Assembly: GCA_030669695.1 (NCBI GenBank)
Contig: DAOVDC010000034.1
Coordinates: 1 to 7,341, forward strand
Length of the DNA: 7,341 nucleotides
DNA from: Candidatus Bathyarchaeota archaeon
GTDB lineage: Archaea > Thermoproteota > Bathyarchaeia > Bathyarchaeales > Bathyarchaeaceae
Direction: 5' to 3'
Position numbers and translations under genes: made by a program. The notes beneath the pieces are model-generated. The model ran no database searches and was not told the DNA's origin. It was given only the letters and a program-made list of their open reading frames with translations. Below, piece after piece: positions 1-5,513 of the stretch. The stretch's first letter is position 1. Each line of letters starts with the position of its first letter.

Positions 1-111
1 CATTTCACATCGTTTCGTATTACCCAGATTATTTCTTAAAAATGGTCTTCCCAATCCCACTTTCGGTTTGAACGTGAAATTCGCCTTATGTGCGTTTTTC
101 AGAGAAGCCAT
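1..111 (-). other. unassigned edge fragment, possible partial ORF
   Basis: The first 120 bases cannot be assigned firmly. On the minus strand one frame is open from an ATG at 109-111 to the window edge (37 codons, starting MASLKNAHKANF), 9 bases after the stop of the GIY-YIG gene, but no Shine-Dalgarno precedes it and I do not recognise the peptide. On the plus strand a frame entering from the left (FHIVSYYPDYF...) ends at TGA 69-71 and could equally be the tail of a gene outside the window. Only the neighbouring sequence can decide between the two. Confidence 0.2.
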
Positions 112-120
112 GCGTGCATT

Positions 121-369
121 TTATTGTTGGCTGTTAATCAATCGTTGTTTCTCGTTGCGGCTGAGCGATTTGATTCTGCGTTCTCTCTTCATAGCCTCAC
201 TGCGGCTGCTGAACTCCTCCACGTATACCATCTTCTCAGCTTCATGAATTCTTGTATATCTAGCGCCTTGACCCTTTTTATGCTGTTCAACCCGATGTTT
301 CAAATCCTTGGCGTATCCAGTGTAATAGCTGCCGTCTTTGCAGAGAAGGATGTAAACATAGTAAGGCAT
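121..369 (-). CDS. GIY-YIG nuclease-domain protein, UPF0213/YhbQ-like
   Basis: A small single-domain protein of the GIY-YIG endonuclease superfamily, 82 residues, close to the usual length of the stand-alone UPF0213/YhbQ type. The two signature segments are visible as YVY at residues 4-6 and TGY at 17-19. They are followed by the arginine (R26) and histidine (H30) of the HRVEQH helix, a GARYT segment at 35-39 and the metal-binding glutamate region AMKRERRIK with E63. The catalytic set therefore looks intact. Family members cleave or nick DNA, and the cellular role of the stand-alone archaeal forms is not settled. The ATG start at 367-369 matches the family's short N-terminus; the leader holds only a weak GTTGAT-like ribosome site. 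It lies 245 bases downstream of the protease gene on the same strand and seems to be transcribed separately. Confidence 0.88.
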   Translation of the reverse strand: MPYYVYILLCKDGSYYTGYAKDLKHRVEQHKKGQGARYTRIHEAEKMVYVEEFSSRSEAMKRERRIKSLSRNEKQRLINSQQ

Positions 370-406
370 CGACTATCAACTCACAGCTGTCACGAGCTAA
401 CACTTC

Positions 407-414
407 TATTTTAG
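407..414 (-). promoter_or_regulatory. possible TATA box for the GIY-YIG gene
   Basis: CTAAAATA on the minus strand, centred about 41 bases before the ATG. An archaeal start site about 26 bases downstream would leave a leader of roughly 15 bases. No convincing BRE is seen, so this is a weak call. Confidence 0.28.
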
Positions 415-543
415 CACATTCGATGCATGGATATTAAAAAAGTAACCACAGAAGCTAAAAGAGAGCCTGAAGAGAGGTGTTCACAACTTGTCACATAGAT
501 TTTGGATTTTTCTCTAGTTTTCCAAATTAAAAATTGTTAAATT

Positions 544-571
544 TATACTCTAAACATCATTCCAGAGTGTA
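544..571. repeat. AT-rich inverted repeat (hairpin)
   Basis: TATACTCT and AGAGTGTA form an 8-bp stem with one G-T pair around a 12-base loop, in the spacer between the GIY-YIG and protease genes. It lies about 40 bases beyond the protease stop. It could be a secondary terminator or mRNA 3'-end structure, or a regulator site. The rest of the 370-614 spacer is AT-rich and holds no supportable gene. Confidence 0.3.
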
Positions 572-604
572 AATTAGGGTATAAGCTTTTTTTGCTGATT
601 TCAT

Positions 605-632
605 AAAAAGACAATTATGCGCGTGCGCGCAT
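605..632 (-). terminator. terminator-like hairpin plus T-tract overlapping the protease stop codon
   Basis: On the minus strand ATGCGC-GCAC-GCGCAT (632-617) forms a GC-rich stem with a 4-base loop, followed after AATTG by TCTTTTT (611-605). The hairpin comprises the last coding triplets (Met-Arg-Ala-Arg-Ala) and the first base of the TAA stop. Archaeal termination depends mainly on the T-tract, so the hairpin may serve as a 3'-end stabiliser. It marks the probable end of the regulator-protease operon. Confidence 0.45.
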
Positions 633-1604
633 AGTGTGTATGTCTTTCTGGGCTTCAGTGAGGGCATTATCCTCTGAACAGCTGATATCCGGGGTAACAC
701 CAGTTCCTTCCCAGTCTTCATTCGTTTTGGGGTTGTATGTACGACCAATTGGCACCTTGAATAATATACCTGTATCTAAACCTATGAGGGCTACTGGATG
801 AGCTCCACCTCCAGTGTTTGATCCGACTAGTGTTGCTCTTTTGTGGATTTTTAGGGCAAAAGCAAAGTGCTCGCCTCCAGAGAAGGTGAAACTACTTGTG
901 AGCACATAGACTGGTTTCGTGTAGGTGAAGGGTGTCTTCGTCGTTTGACATTTAAACGTTTGATTTCTTGGTCTGAAATAAGTCTCTAGAAGTGTAAATG
1001 GGACCTCAGAGTCAAAGAAATAGCTTAATAGAAAGTTCGCCGAGTCACCGTGGCCACCGCGGCACTTCCGGAGGTCAATGATCAATGCGTCCGTGTTCTT
1101 GACAAACTGCATGGCTCCTTCTAATTCATCTATTGAATCACTTAGTGGGTTGAACATGGTGATGTTGATGTAGCCGATGTTACCTGGTAAGATTTCCACG
1201 TTGGTCAAATCGGAGTGCGCCCTTTTGTTCCCTTCACTGGGCTTTTTCATTGCGTGAGAGATAATGTTGGGCATGTCTCCAGGTAACATGACCTGTAGAT
1301 GCCTATCATTAACAACATTCCGCAAATGCTGGGTTAACTGTTCGCAGAAAGTTCTAGGATCAGTTATCTGATCATAGTCACTGTTCGCGTGATGAGTTTC
1401 CAAAGAGCGACAGAGGTCTTCCGCCTGTTCAGGGAAGACGTAGTTTTCTCTTATAGCCTTTTGAATTCCTGCTATGGTTTCCCTGATAGTTTCAGGGGTT
1501 AATTCTTTTAGTTCAGGCAGTTTTTTTGGCAGTACTTTTTGTTTCATTACACGTTTTCCAGTTTCTGGCATCCGCACTTTTTTCTTTGTCTTTTCCGCTT
1601 CCAC
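615..1604 (-). CDS. S41 family serine protease, IRBP/tricorn-core-like, no signal peptide
   Basis: A 329-residue S41 (C-terminal processing/retinol-binding-protein type) peptidase. After a lysine-rich N-terminus (1-30), residues about 33-70 match the helical N-cap of IRBP-like modules (LTPETI...IRENYVFPE). The catalytic core shows NDRH with H102, the strand IIDLRKCRGG at 175-184, the nucleophile motif FSGGE with S242, NTGGGAHP at 263-270 and WEGTGVTPDI at 298-307 with E299. The CtpA-type catalytic lysine is replaced by glycine in TGGG, as in tricorn/IRBP-like members, where Ser, His and Glu are used. No PDZ domain, signal peptide or membrane segment is seen, so it is probably cytoplasmic. The start is GTG, with AAAGGA 9 bases upstream (1619-1614). 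It is the second gene of an operon, 30 bases after the ribbon-helix-helix gene and in the same frame. Its substrate is unknown. Confidence 0.87.
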   Translation of the reverse strand: MEAEKTKKKVRMPETGKRVMKQKVLPKKLPELKELTPETIRETIAGIQKAIRENYVFPEQAEDLCRSLETHHANSDYDQITDPRTFCEQLTQHLRNVVNDRHLQVMLPGDMPNIISHAMKKPSEGNKRAHSDLTNVEILPGNIGYINITMFNPLSDSIDELEGAMQFVKNTDALIIDLRKCRGGHGDSANFLLSYFFDSEVPFTLLETYFRPRNQTFKCQTTKTPFTYTKPVYVLTSSFTFSGGEHFAFALKIHKRATLVGSNTGGGAHPVALIGLDTGILFKVPIGRTYNPKTNEDWEGTGVTPDISCSEDNALTEAQKDIHTMRARA

Positions 1605-1613
1605 ACTAACACG

Positions 1614-1619
1614 TCCTTT
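1614..1619 (-). promoter_or_regulatory. ribosome binding site that fixes the GTG start of the protease gene
   Basis: AAAGGA on the minus strand, 9 bases before GTG (1604-1602). Later in-frame ATGs (codons 12 and 20) have no comparable site, so the GTG start is preferred. The site lies between the upstream gene's stop and this start, which argues for separate translation of the two proteins. Confidence 0.5.
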
Positions 1620-1634
1620 TGTGCGTCTATGGAC

Positions 1635-2039
1635 TTATCTGGTTTCTTCTTGGCTGAGTGACTTTTTGGCTTGCTCTTTTAGTTCTCTTATCTTGTCTAC
1701 TGTTGGCATGACTTTCTGAAACAGGTCCTTTCGTGCCTGGACTCCTTCTTTGATGAAGAAGGCGGCTGCTTCAGATCGGCTCTTGAACGCTTCTACCTCG
1801 ACAAGGGCATCAATCTTTTTCAAGTCATCATCGCTCAATCTTGTCATAACCACGTTACTCCGACCGCCCAACTCTTTGCCTAACCTCATTAGAACTTTCT
1901 CTTTGATTTTCTCTGCGTCTTCACCTTCGGGGCAATGCATCTTTATCAGATATTTCGTTTTCTTCTTTTCGCCTTCATGTTCCTCAAGGTCTGGGCAACA
2001 CGCTTCCATCTCTTCGTCTATTTCCACATTTTCATCCAT
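1635..2039 (-). CDS. ribbon-helix-helix (CopG-like) transcriptional regulator
   Basis: A 134-residue protein when started at the ATG 2039-2037, with AGGTGA five bases upstream; the GTG three codons earlier lies inside that ribosome site and is less likely. Residues about 61-100 form a ribbon-helix-helix DNA-binding domain: strand NVVMTRLS, helix DDDLKKIDALVE, the turn FKSRSE, then helix AAAFFIKEGV. The C-terminus (101-134) is a charged, probably helical tail. The N-terminal 30 residues are very acidic and carry C14, C15, H21, H35 and C36, which could bind a metal; that is speculation. Such proteins act as dimers that repress promoters, often their own, and three 14-bp repeats lie over this operon's promoter. 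It precedes the S41 protease gene by 30 bases in the same operon. Target genes are unknown. Confidence 0.82.
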   Translation of the reverse strand: MDENVEIDEEMEACCPDLEEHEGEKKKTKYLIKMHCPEGEDAEKIKEKVLMRLGKELGGRSNVVMTRLSDDDLKKIDALVEVEAFKSRSEAAAFFIKEGVQARKDLFQKVMPTVDKIRELKEQAKKSLSQEETR

Positions 2040-2044
2040 CCCTT

Positions 2045-2050
2045 TCACCT
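2045..2050 (-). promoter_or_regulatory. ribosome binding site deciding the ATG start at 2039
   Basis: AGGTGA on the minus strand, complementary to the archaeal 16S 3' end, five bases before ATG 2039-2037. It contains the upstream in-frame GTG (2048-2046), which makes that codon an unlikely start. Confidence 0.6.
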
Positions 2051-2056
2051 GATAAT

Positions 2057-2098
2057 ATGTAATACGTACTGTGTAATGAGTATCACGTAATTAGAATA
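2057..2098. repeat. three 14-bp direct repeats, candidate operator
   Basis: Three consecutive 14-bp units (2057-2070, 2071-2084, 2085-2098) share GTAAT at unit positions 3-7, then G at 10 and A at 12: ATGTAATACGTACT, GTGTAATGAGTATC, ACGTAATTAGAATA. They run from the TATA box to past the expected transcription start of the ribbon-helix-helix operon. Ribbon-helix-helix dimers commonly bind tandem short repeats, so autorepression is the natural inference. Confidence 0.45.
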
Positions 2099-2110
2099 CT
2101 TAAAGCTTTC
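2097..2110 (-). promoter_or_regulatory. BRE/TATA promoter of the regulator-protease operon
   Basis: GAAAGCTTTAAGTA on the minus strand: GAAAGC as BRE-like purine block and TTTAAGTA (2104-2097) as TATA box. Transcription would start about 26 bases on, near 2075, giving a leader of about 35 bases that includes the AGGTGA site. The same GAAAGCTTTA decamer occurs before the saccharopine dehydrogenase-family gene. Confidence 0.55.
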
Positions 2111-2152
2111 GGCGCGCGTGCAGAAACTTCCATCTCTAATTCTAGAACTTCT

Positions 2153-2199
2153 GTCAGTTCTTACAATGGATAGAAAATGTCAAAAGGTCTAAAACTGAC
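2153..2199. repeat. spaced inverted repeat upstream of the S9 peptidase promoter
   Basis: GTCAGTT (2153-2159) and AACTGAC (2193-2199) are perfect 7-bp inverted arms, 33 bases apart, ending just before the CATGCATGCA element and the TATA box. They might be an activator or repressor site; chance is not excluded. Confidence 0.22.
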
Positions 2200-2200
2200 G

Positions 2201-2210
2201 CATGCATGCA
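2201..2210. repeat. CATGCATGCA element, copy 1
   Basis: First of three exact copies of this alternating purine-pyrimidine decamer. It abuts the TATA box of the S9 peptidase gene and ends 45 bases before its start codon. Confidence 0.4.
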
Positions 2211-2211
2211 A

Positions 2212-2219
2212 TTTATTTA
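2212..2219 (+). promoter_or_regulatory. TATA box for the S9 peptidase gene
   Basis: TTTATTTA centred about 40 bases before ATG 2256. A start about 26 bases downstream would give a short leader of roughly 14 bases containing GGGTAATC, an imperfect match to the archaeal GGTGATC ribosome site. Confidence 0.4.
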
Positions 2220-2255
2220 CGCATTTCTCCCATATAGAAATACGGGTAATCAAAG

Positions 2256-4187
2256 ATGGGCAAGCCAAAGGTAGCGCCATACGGTTCTTGGGAATCTCCA
2301 ATCACTTCAGATCTGGTTGCTTCCAAAACTATATGGCTTGGTTATATGGTTCTTGATGGGGAGGACATCTACTGGATTGAGGTGCGCCCGAGTGAGGGAG
2401 GACGGTATGTCATAGTTCGACGGACGCTAGAAGGAAATATCTCGGACATGACGCCACCCCCATTAAACGCTCGAACACGCGTGCATGAGTATGGGGGTGG
2501 TATGTACAATGTTAGCAATGGCACGATCTACTTCTCTAATTTTGAAGACCAGCGAATTTATCAACTGGACCCTGGAGTTACACCACACCCTATAACTCCT
2601 AAGGCTGATCTTCGTTATGCTGACATCATAATTGATCACCACAGAAGTCGTTTAATCTGTGTGCGCGAAGATCACAGAGTTTCGACTCGCCAAGCTGAAA
2701 ACGCTTTAGTGAGCATTAATCTCAAGGACAGCAATGACAGCCGGGTTCTAGTTTCCGGGAATGATTTCTACTCGTCTCCTCGCCTTAGCCCTGATGGCTC
2801 GCGGTTTGCTTGGCTTACGTGGAACCATCCTAACATGCCTTGGGATGGAACAGAACTCTGGATCAGTGAGTTAAGGGCTGACGGTACACTGAAGAATGCC
2901 GAACGAGTTGCCGGTGGCAAGGACGAATCCATCCTTCAGCCAGAATGGTCTGCAGCGGGAGTTTTACACTTCATTTCAGACCGCTCTGGTTGGTGGAATC
3001 TCTATCGCCGGCTTGATGGACAAGCTGAGTGTTTGTGGAAGATGCAAGCCGATTTTAGTTACCCACAATGGGTCTTTGGAATATCTACCTACGCCTTCGA
3101 GTCTGCAAACAACATCATATGCACATACACAAAAGGGGGAGTCTGGCATCTGGCAAGTTTAGACACTATCTCAGGCAAAACAGAGAAAATACAGAATCCC
3201 TACACGGATATTCGGAGCTTACATGCATCGCTAGGGTTAGCAGTTTTCATAGCTGGAGCACCAAACGAGCCATGGTCAATTGTCAAGCTTAATCCGGCAA
3301 CACTTCAGACTGAGATTCTACGGCGAGCCAGCAATGTACAGGTTGATTCTGAATATCTGTCTGTCCCAAGCGCAATTAAGTTTCCAACTGAGAAGGGGCT
3401 TACGGCGCATGCCTTCTTCTATGCTCCACGAAACCGTGACTATGTTGGTCCGTCCGGAGAGCGACCGCCGTTGCTAGTCATTAGTCACGGTGGACCGACC
3501 GCTGCCACTTCTACCGTGCTTTCTTGGGGTATTCAATATTGGACTAGCCGCGGCATCGCGGTGCTTGACGTGAATTATGGGGGTAGCAGTGGATATGGGC
3601 GTGCATATCGGCAGCGACTCAACGGTCAGTGGGGCGTTGTTGACCTCGACGATTGTGTGAACGGGGCCCACTGCTTAGTCGAGATTGGAGAGGTTGATGG
3701 TAATCGACTTGCTATTCGTGGGGGCAGCGCAGGTGGATATACAACTCTTTGCGCACTTACGTTCCGTAACATCTTTAAGGCAGGCGCAAGCTATTTCGGG
3801 CTCAGCGATCTAGAAACATTTGTGAAAGATACTCATAAATTCGAGTCACGTTATCTGGATCGGTTGATAGGTCCCTATCCTGAGCGGCGTGACCTCTACA
3901 GGGAACGTTCGCCGATTCACTTCGTCGATCGAATCTCATGTCCAATGATCCTGTTCCAAGGACTTGAGGACAAGGTCGTTCCTCCCAGCCAGGCTCAGCT
4001 AATGGTTGACGCCTTACGTGAGAGGGGATTACCGGTAGCTTATCTCCCGTTTGACGGTGAACAACACGGTTTTAGACAAGCCAAAAATATTAAACGTTCA
4101 CTTGAAGCTGAACTCTACTTCTACTCAAAGATCTTCGGCTTCAAGCTAGCCGATCCAGTTGAGCCAGTGCAGATCGAAAACCTCTAA
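2256..4187 (+). CDS. S9 family peptidase (acylaminoacyl-peptidase/dipeptidyl-peptidase type)
   Basis: A 643-residue prolyl-oligopeptidase-family serine peptidase of normal length. Residues 1 to about 375 are the beta-propeller that restricts substrate size, with repeated strand motifs such as SPDGSRFAWLTWN (178-190) and FISDRSGWWNLYR (239-251). The C-terminal alpha/beta hydrolase has HGGPTA at 411-416 (oxyanion loop), NYGGSSGYGRAY at 440-451, the nucleophile elbow GGSAGG with S491, D572 in GLEDKVVPP, and H604 in DGEQHGF. The triad is complete. There is no signal peptide, so it is probably cytoplasmic, trimming short or N-acylated peptides. The ATG gives the APYGSWESPI N-terminus usual in this subgroup. 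Arginine codons are 39 CGN and only 6 AGA/AGG by hand count, opposite to neighbouring genes, which suggests horizontal acquisition. Its exact cleavage preference cannot be read from sequence. Confidence 0.93.
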   Translation: MGKPKVAPYGSWESPITSDLVASKTIWLGYMVLDGEDIYWIEVRPSEGGRYVIVRRTLEGNISDMTPPPLNARTRVHEYGGGMYNVSNGTIYFSNFEDQRIYQLDPGVTPHPITPKADLRYADIIIDHHRSRLICVREDHRVSTRQAENALVSINLKDSNDSRVLVSGNDFYSSPRLSPDGSRFAWLTWNHPNMPWDGTELWISELRADGTLKNAERVAGGKDESILQPEWSAAGVLHFISDRSGWWNLYRRLDGQAECLWKMQADFSYPQWVFGISTYAFESANNIICTYTKGGVWHLASLDTISGKTEKIQNPYTDIRSLHASLGLAVFIAGAPNEPWSIVKLNPATLQTEILRRASNVQVDSEYLSVPSAIKFPTEKGLTAHAFFYAPRNRDYVGPSGERPPLLVISHGGPTAATSTVLSWGIQYWTSRGIAVLDVNYGGSSGYGRAYRQRLNGQWGVVDLDDCVNGAHCLVEIGEVDGNRLAIRGGSAGGYTTLCALTFRNIFKAGASYFGLSDLETFVKDTHKFESRYLDRLIGPYPERRDLYRERSPIHFVDRISCPMILFQGLEDKVVPPSQAQLMVDALRERGLPVAYLPFDGEQHGFRQAKNIKRSLEAELYFYSKIFGFKLADPVEPVQIENL

Positions 4188-4194
4188 CATCTTC

Positions 4195-4204
4195 CATGCA
4201 TGCA
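4195..4204. repeat. CATGCATGCA element, copy 2
   Basis: Exact copy in the 65-base spacer between the S9 peptidase and saccharopine dehydrogenase-family genes. It ends 48 bases before the latter's ATG and 12 bases before its BRE/TATA box, close to the distance seen for copy 1. Confidence 0.4.
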
Positions 4205-4216
4205 AGTTAACATTCA

Positions 4217-4230
4217 GAAAGCTTTATTGA
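4217..4230 (+). promoter_or_regulatory. BRE/TATA promoter of the saccharopine dehydrogenase-family gene
   Basis: GAAAGCTTTATTGA, with TTTATTGA (4223-4230) as TATA box. Its centre is about 26 bases before the ATG at 4253, the usual archaeal distance to the transcription start, so the mRNA is probably leaderless. No Shine-Dalgarno is present in TTTTCCTAGTTT before the ATG, which agrees. Confidence 0.6.
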
Positions 4231-4252
4231 CATTGACGCCTTTTCCTAGTTT

Positions 4253-5401
4253 ATGAAAGCGCTTATCTTAGGTTGCGGAAATATAGGTTCCGTTGCTACA
4301 CAAGATTTTGCTGAAAGCATGAGTTCAGTTGAAGTTTTCGTGGCAGATAAAAACATGGTGAGAGCCAAGAAGGTTGCCAAGAGAATTGGCAAAGACAATG
4401 TTGCAGGGATTCAATTAAACGCGTCAAACTACAGTGAATTAGTGCACACTTTAGAAACTTTCGATCTGGTGATGGGGTTTTTGCCAGGAGACCTTGGCTA
4501 TCGCTTAGTAAAAGCATGTGTTGACACGGGAAAAGATTTAGTGGACGTTTCATATATGCCCGAGAACCCTTTAACATTGAACGCCAAGGCTGCAAGAGCA
4601 AATGCGACTATAATCCCAAGTTGTGGTTTAGCGCCCGGCATTAGCAACATTCTTGTTGGACACGCCATAAGAAAACTTGACAAAACTCAAACAGTGCACA
4701 TAATGGTTGGTGGTCTACCTGCGACACCTGTGCCTCCTTTGGACTACACTATCACATTTTCTGCTGAGAGCGTTATTGACGAGTATACAAGAAAAGCGAG
4801 AATAATCAAAGATTCTAAGGTAATTGATGTTGAAGCTTTAAGCGGGTTAGAAGAAGTTGAGTTTCCAGGTGTTGGGAGACTTGAAGCCTTCTACACAGAC
4901 GGACTTAAAACCTTACTACACACAGTAAAAGATGTGACTGATATGTGGGAGAAAACGCTTCGATATCCAGGCCACGCAAAGAAAATAGAATTGCTTAAAG
5001 CTTTAGGGTTTTTCGATGAAGAACCAATTGATGTTAATGGTGTGCGTCTTTCACCGAAAAGGCTAAGCGCGAGACTTTTTGGGCAGAAACTCCTGATGCC
5101 AAGAGTAAAAGATATCGTGGCAATGAAAGTTGAGGTTTCAGGAGTCAGAAGTGACAGGCGCGTCAGCTACACTTATCATCTTTTAGATCAATATGATGAA
5201 AGAAAAGGAATAACCGCCATGGCAAGAACCACTGCTTATACAGCGTCAATTATTGCGCAGTTAGTTTTAAGAAAAGTCATAAGAGAAAAAGGCGTTGTTC
5301 CTCCTGAAAGAATAGGTATGAGCGAAGAGTTCTTCTCTACGTTCTTGAAGGAGTTGAGGAAGCGGGGAATAAAAATCACAGAGAGTGAAGCGTATGCCTA
5401 G
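4253..5401 (+). CDS. saccharopine dehydrogenase-family oxidoreductase (lysine 6-dehydrogenase-like)
   Basis: A 382-residue NAD(P)-dependent oxidoreductase of the saccharopine dehydrogenase/L-lysine 6-dehydrogenase family, of usual length. The N-terminal Rossmann fold starts at once with LILGCGNIGS (residues 4-13, glycines 7, 9 and 12), followed by an acidic strand end FVAD at 29-32 that favours NAD. The family segments VDVSYM (97-102), PSCGLAPGISN (122-132), EKTLRYPGH (233-241) and a C-terminal ARTTAYTASIIAQLV region (324-338) are all present. Members oxidise or reduce the side-chain amine of lysine or saccharopine. No lysine-pathway gene is adjacent, so the substrate is open. It is read from its own promoter, apparently leaderless. 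Arginine codons are 18 of 23 AGA/AGG, unlike the preceding peptidase gene. Confidence 0.9.
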   Translation: MKALILGCGNIGSVATQDFAESMSSVEVFVADKNMVRAKKVAKRIGKDNVAGIQLNASNYSELVHTLETFDLVMGFLPGDLGYRLVKACVDTGKDLVDVSYMPENPLTLNAKAARANATIIPSCGLAPGISNILVGHAIRKLDKTQTVHIMVGGLPATPVPPLDYTITFSAESVIDEYTRKARIIKDSKVIDVEALSGLEEVEFPGVGRLEAFYTDGLKTLLHTVKDVTDMWEKTLRYPGHAKKIELLKALGFFDEEPIDVNGVRLSPKRLSARLFGQKLLMPRVKDIVAMKVEVSGVRSDRRVSYTYHLLDQYDERKGITAMARTTAYTASIIAQLVLRKVIREKGVVPPERIGMSEEFFSTFLKELRKRGIKITESEAYA

Positions 5402-5503
5402 TTATAGCATTTCAAAACAAGCACGCAAGACCTGATTTACCAATGCCCTTTCGAAGTCAAACACATTTTGATTCCTACGGGACGTTTTAGCAAGAAGGTT
5501 TTG

Positions 5504-5513
5504 CATGCATGCA
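5504..5513. repeat. CATGCATGCA element, copy 3
   Basis: Third exact copy, within the 13-base alternating tract TGCATGCATGCAT (5502-5514). It lies between two convergent genes, where no promoter for an annotated gene is expected, and overlaps the start codon of the micro-ORF at 5509. Confidence 0.4.

Noticed and set aside
427..498. Plus-strand ORF of 23 residues starting MDIKKVTTEAKREP
   Set aside because: Composition looks protein-like but there is no ribosome site, no TATA box at a sensible distance and no recognisable family; too short to support.
1474..1719. Plus-strand 81-residue ORF antisense to the regulator-protease junction
   Set aside because: It is a complement-strand shadow of two well-supported genes; its serine/phenylalanine-rich translation is typical of antisense of Glu/Lys-rich coding sequence.
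3474..3671. Minus-strand 65-residue ORF within the S9 peptidase
   Set aside because: It lies wholly antisense to the conserved catalytic domain and has no promoter or ribosome site.
5394..5435. 13-residue ORF overlapping the end of the dehydrogenase-family gene (ATG inside TATGCCTAG)
   Set aside because: The overlap resembles translational coupling, but the frame stops after 13 codons and nothing recognisable follows.
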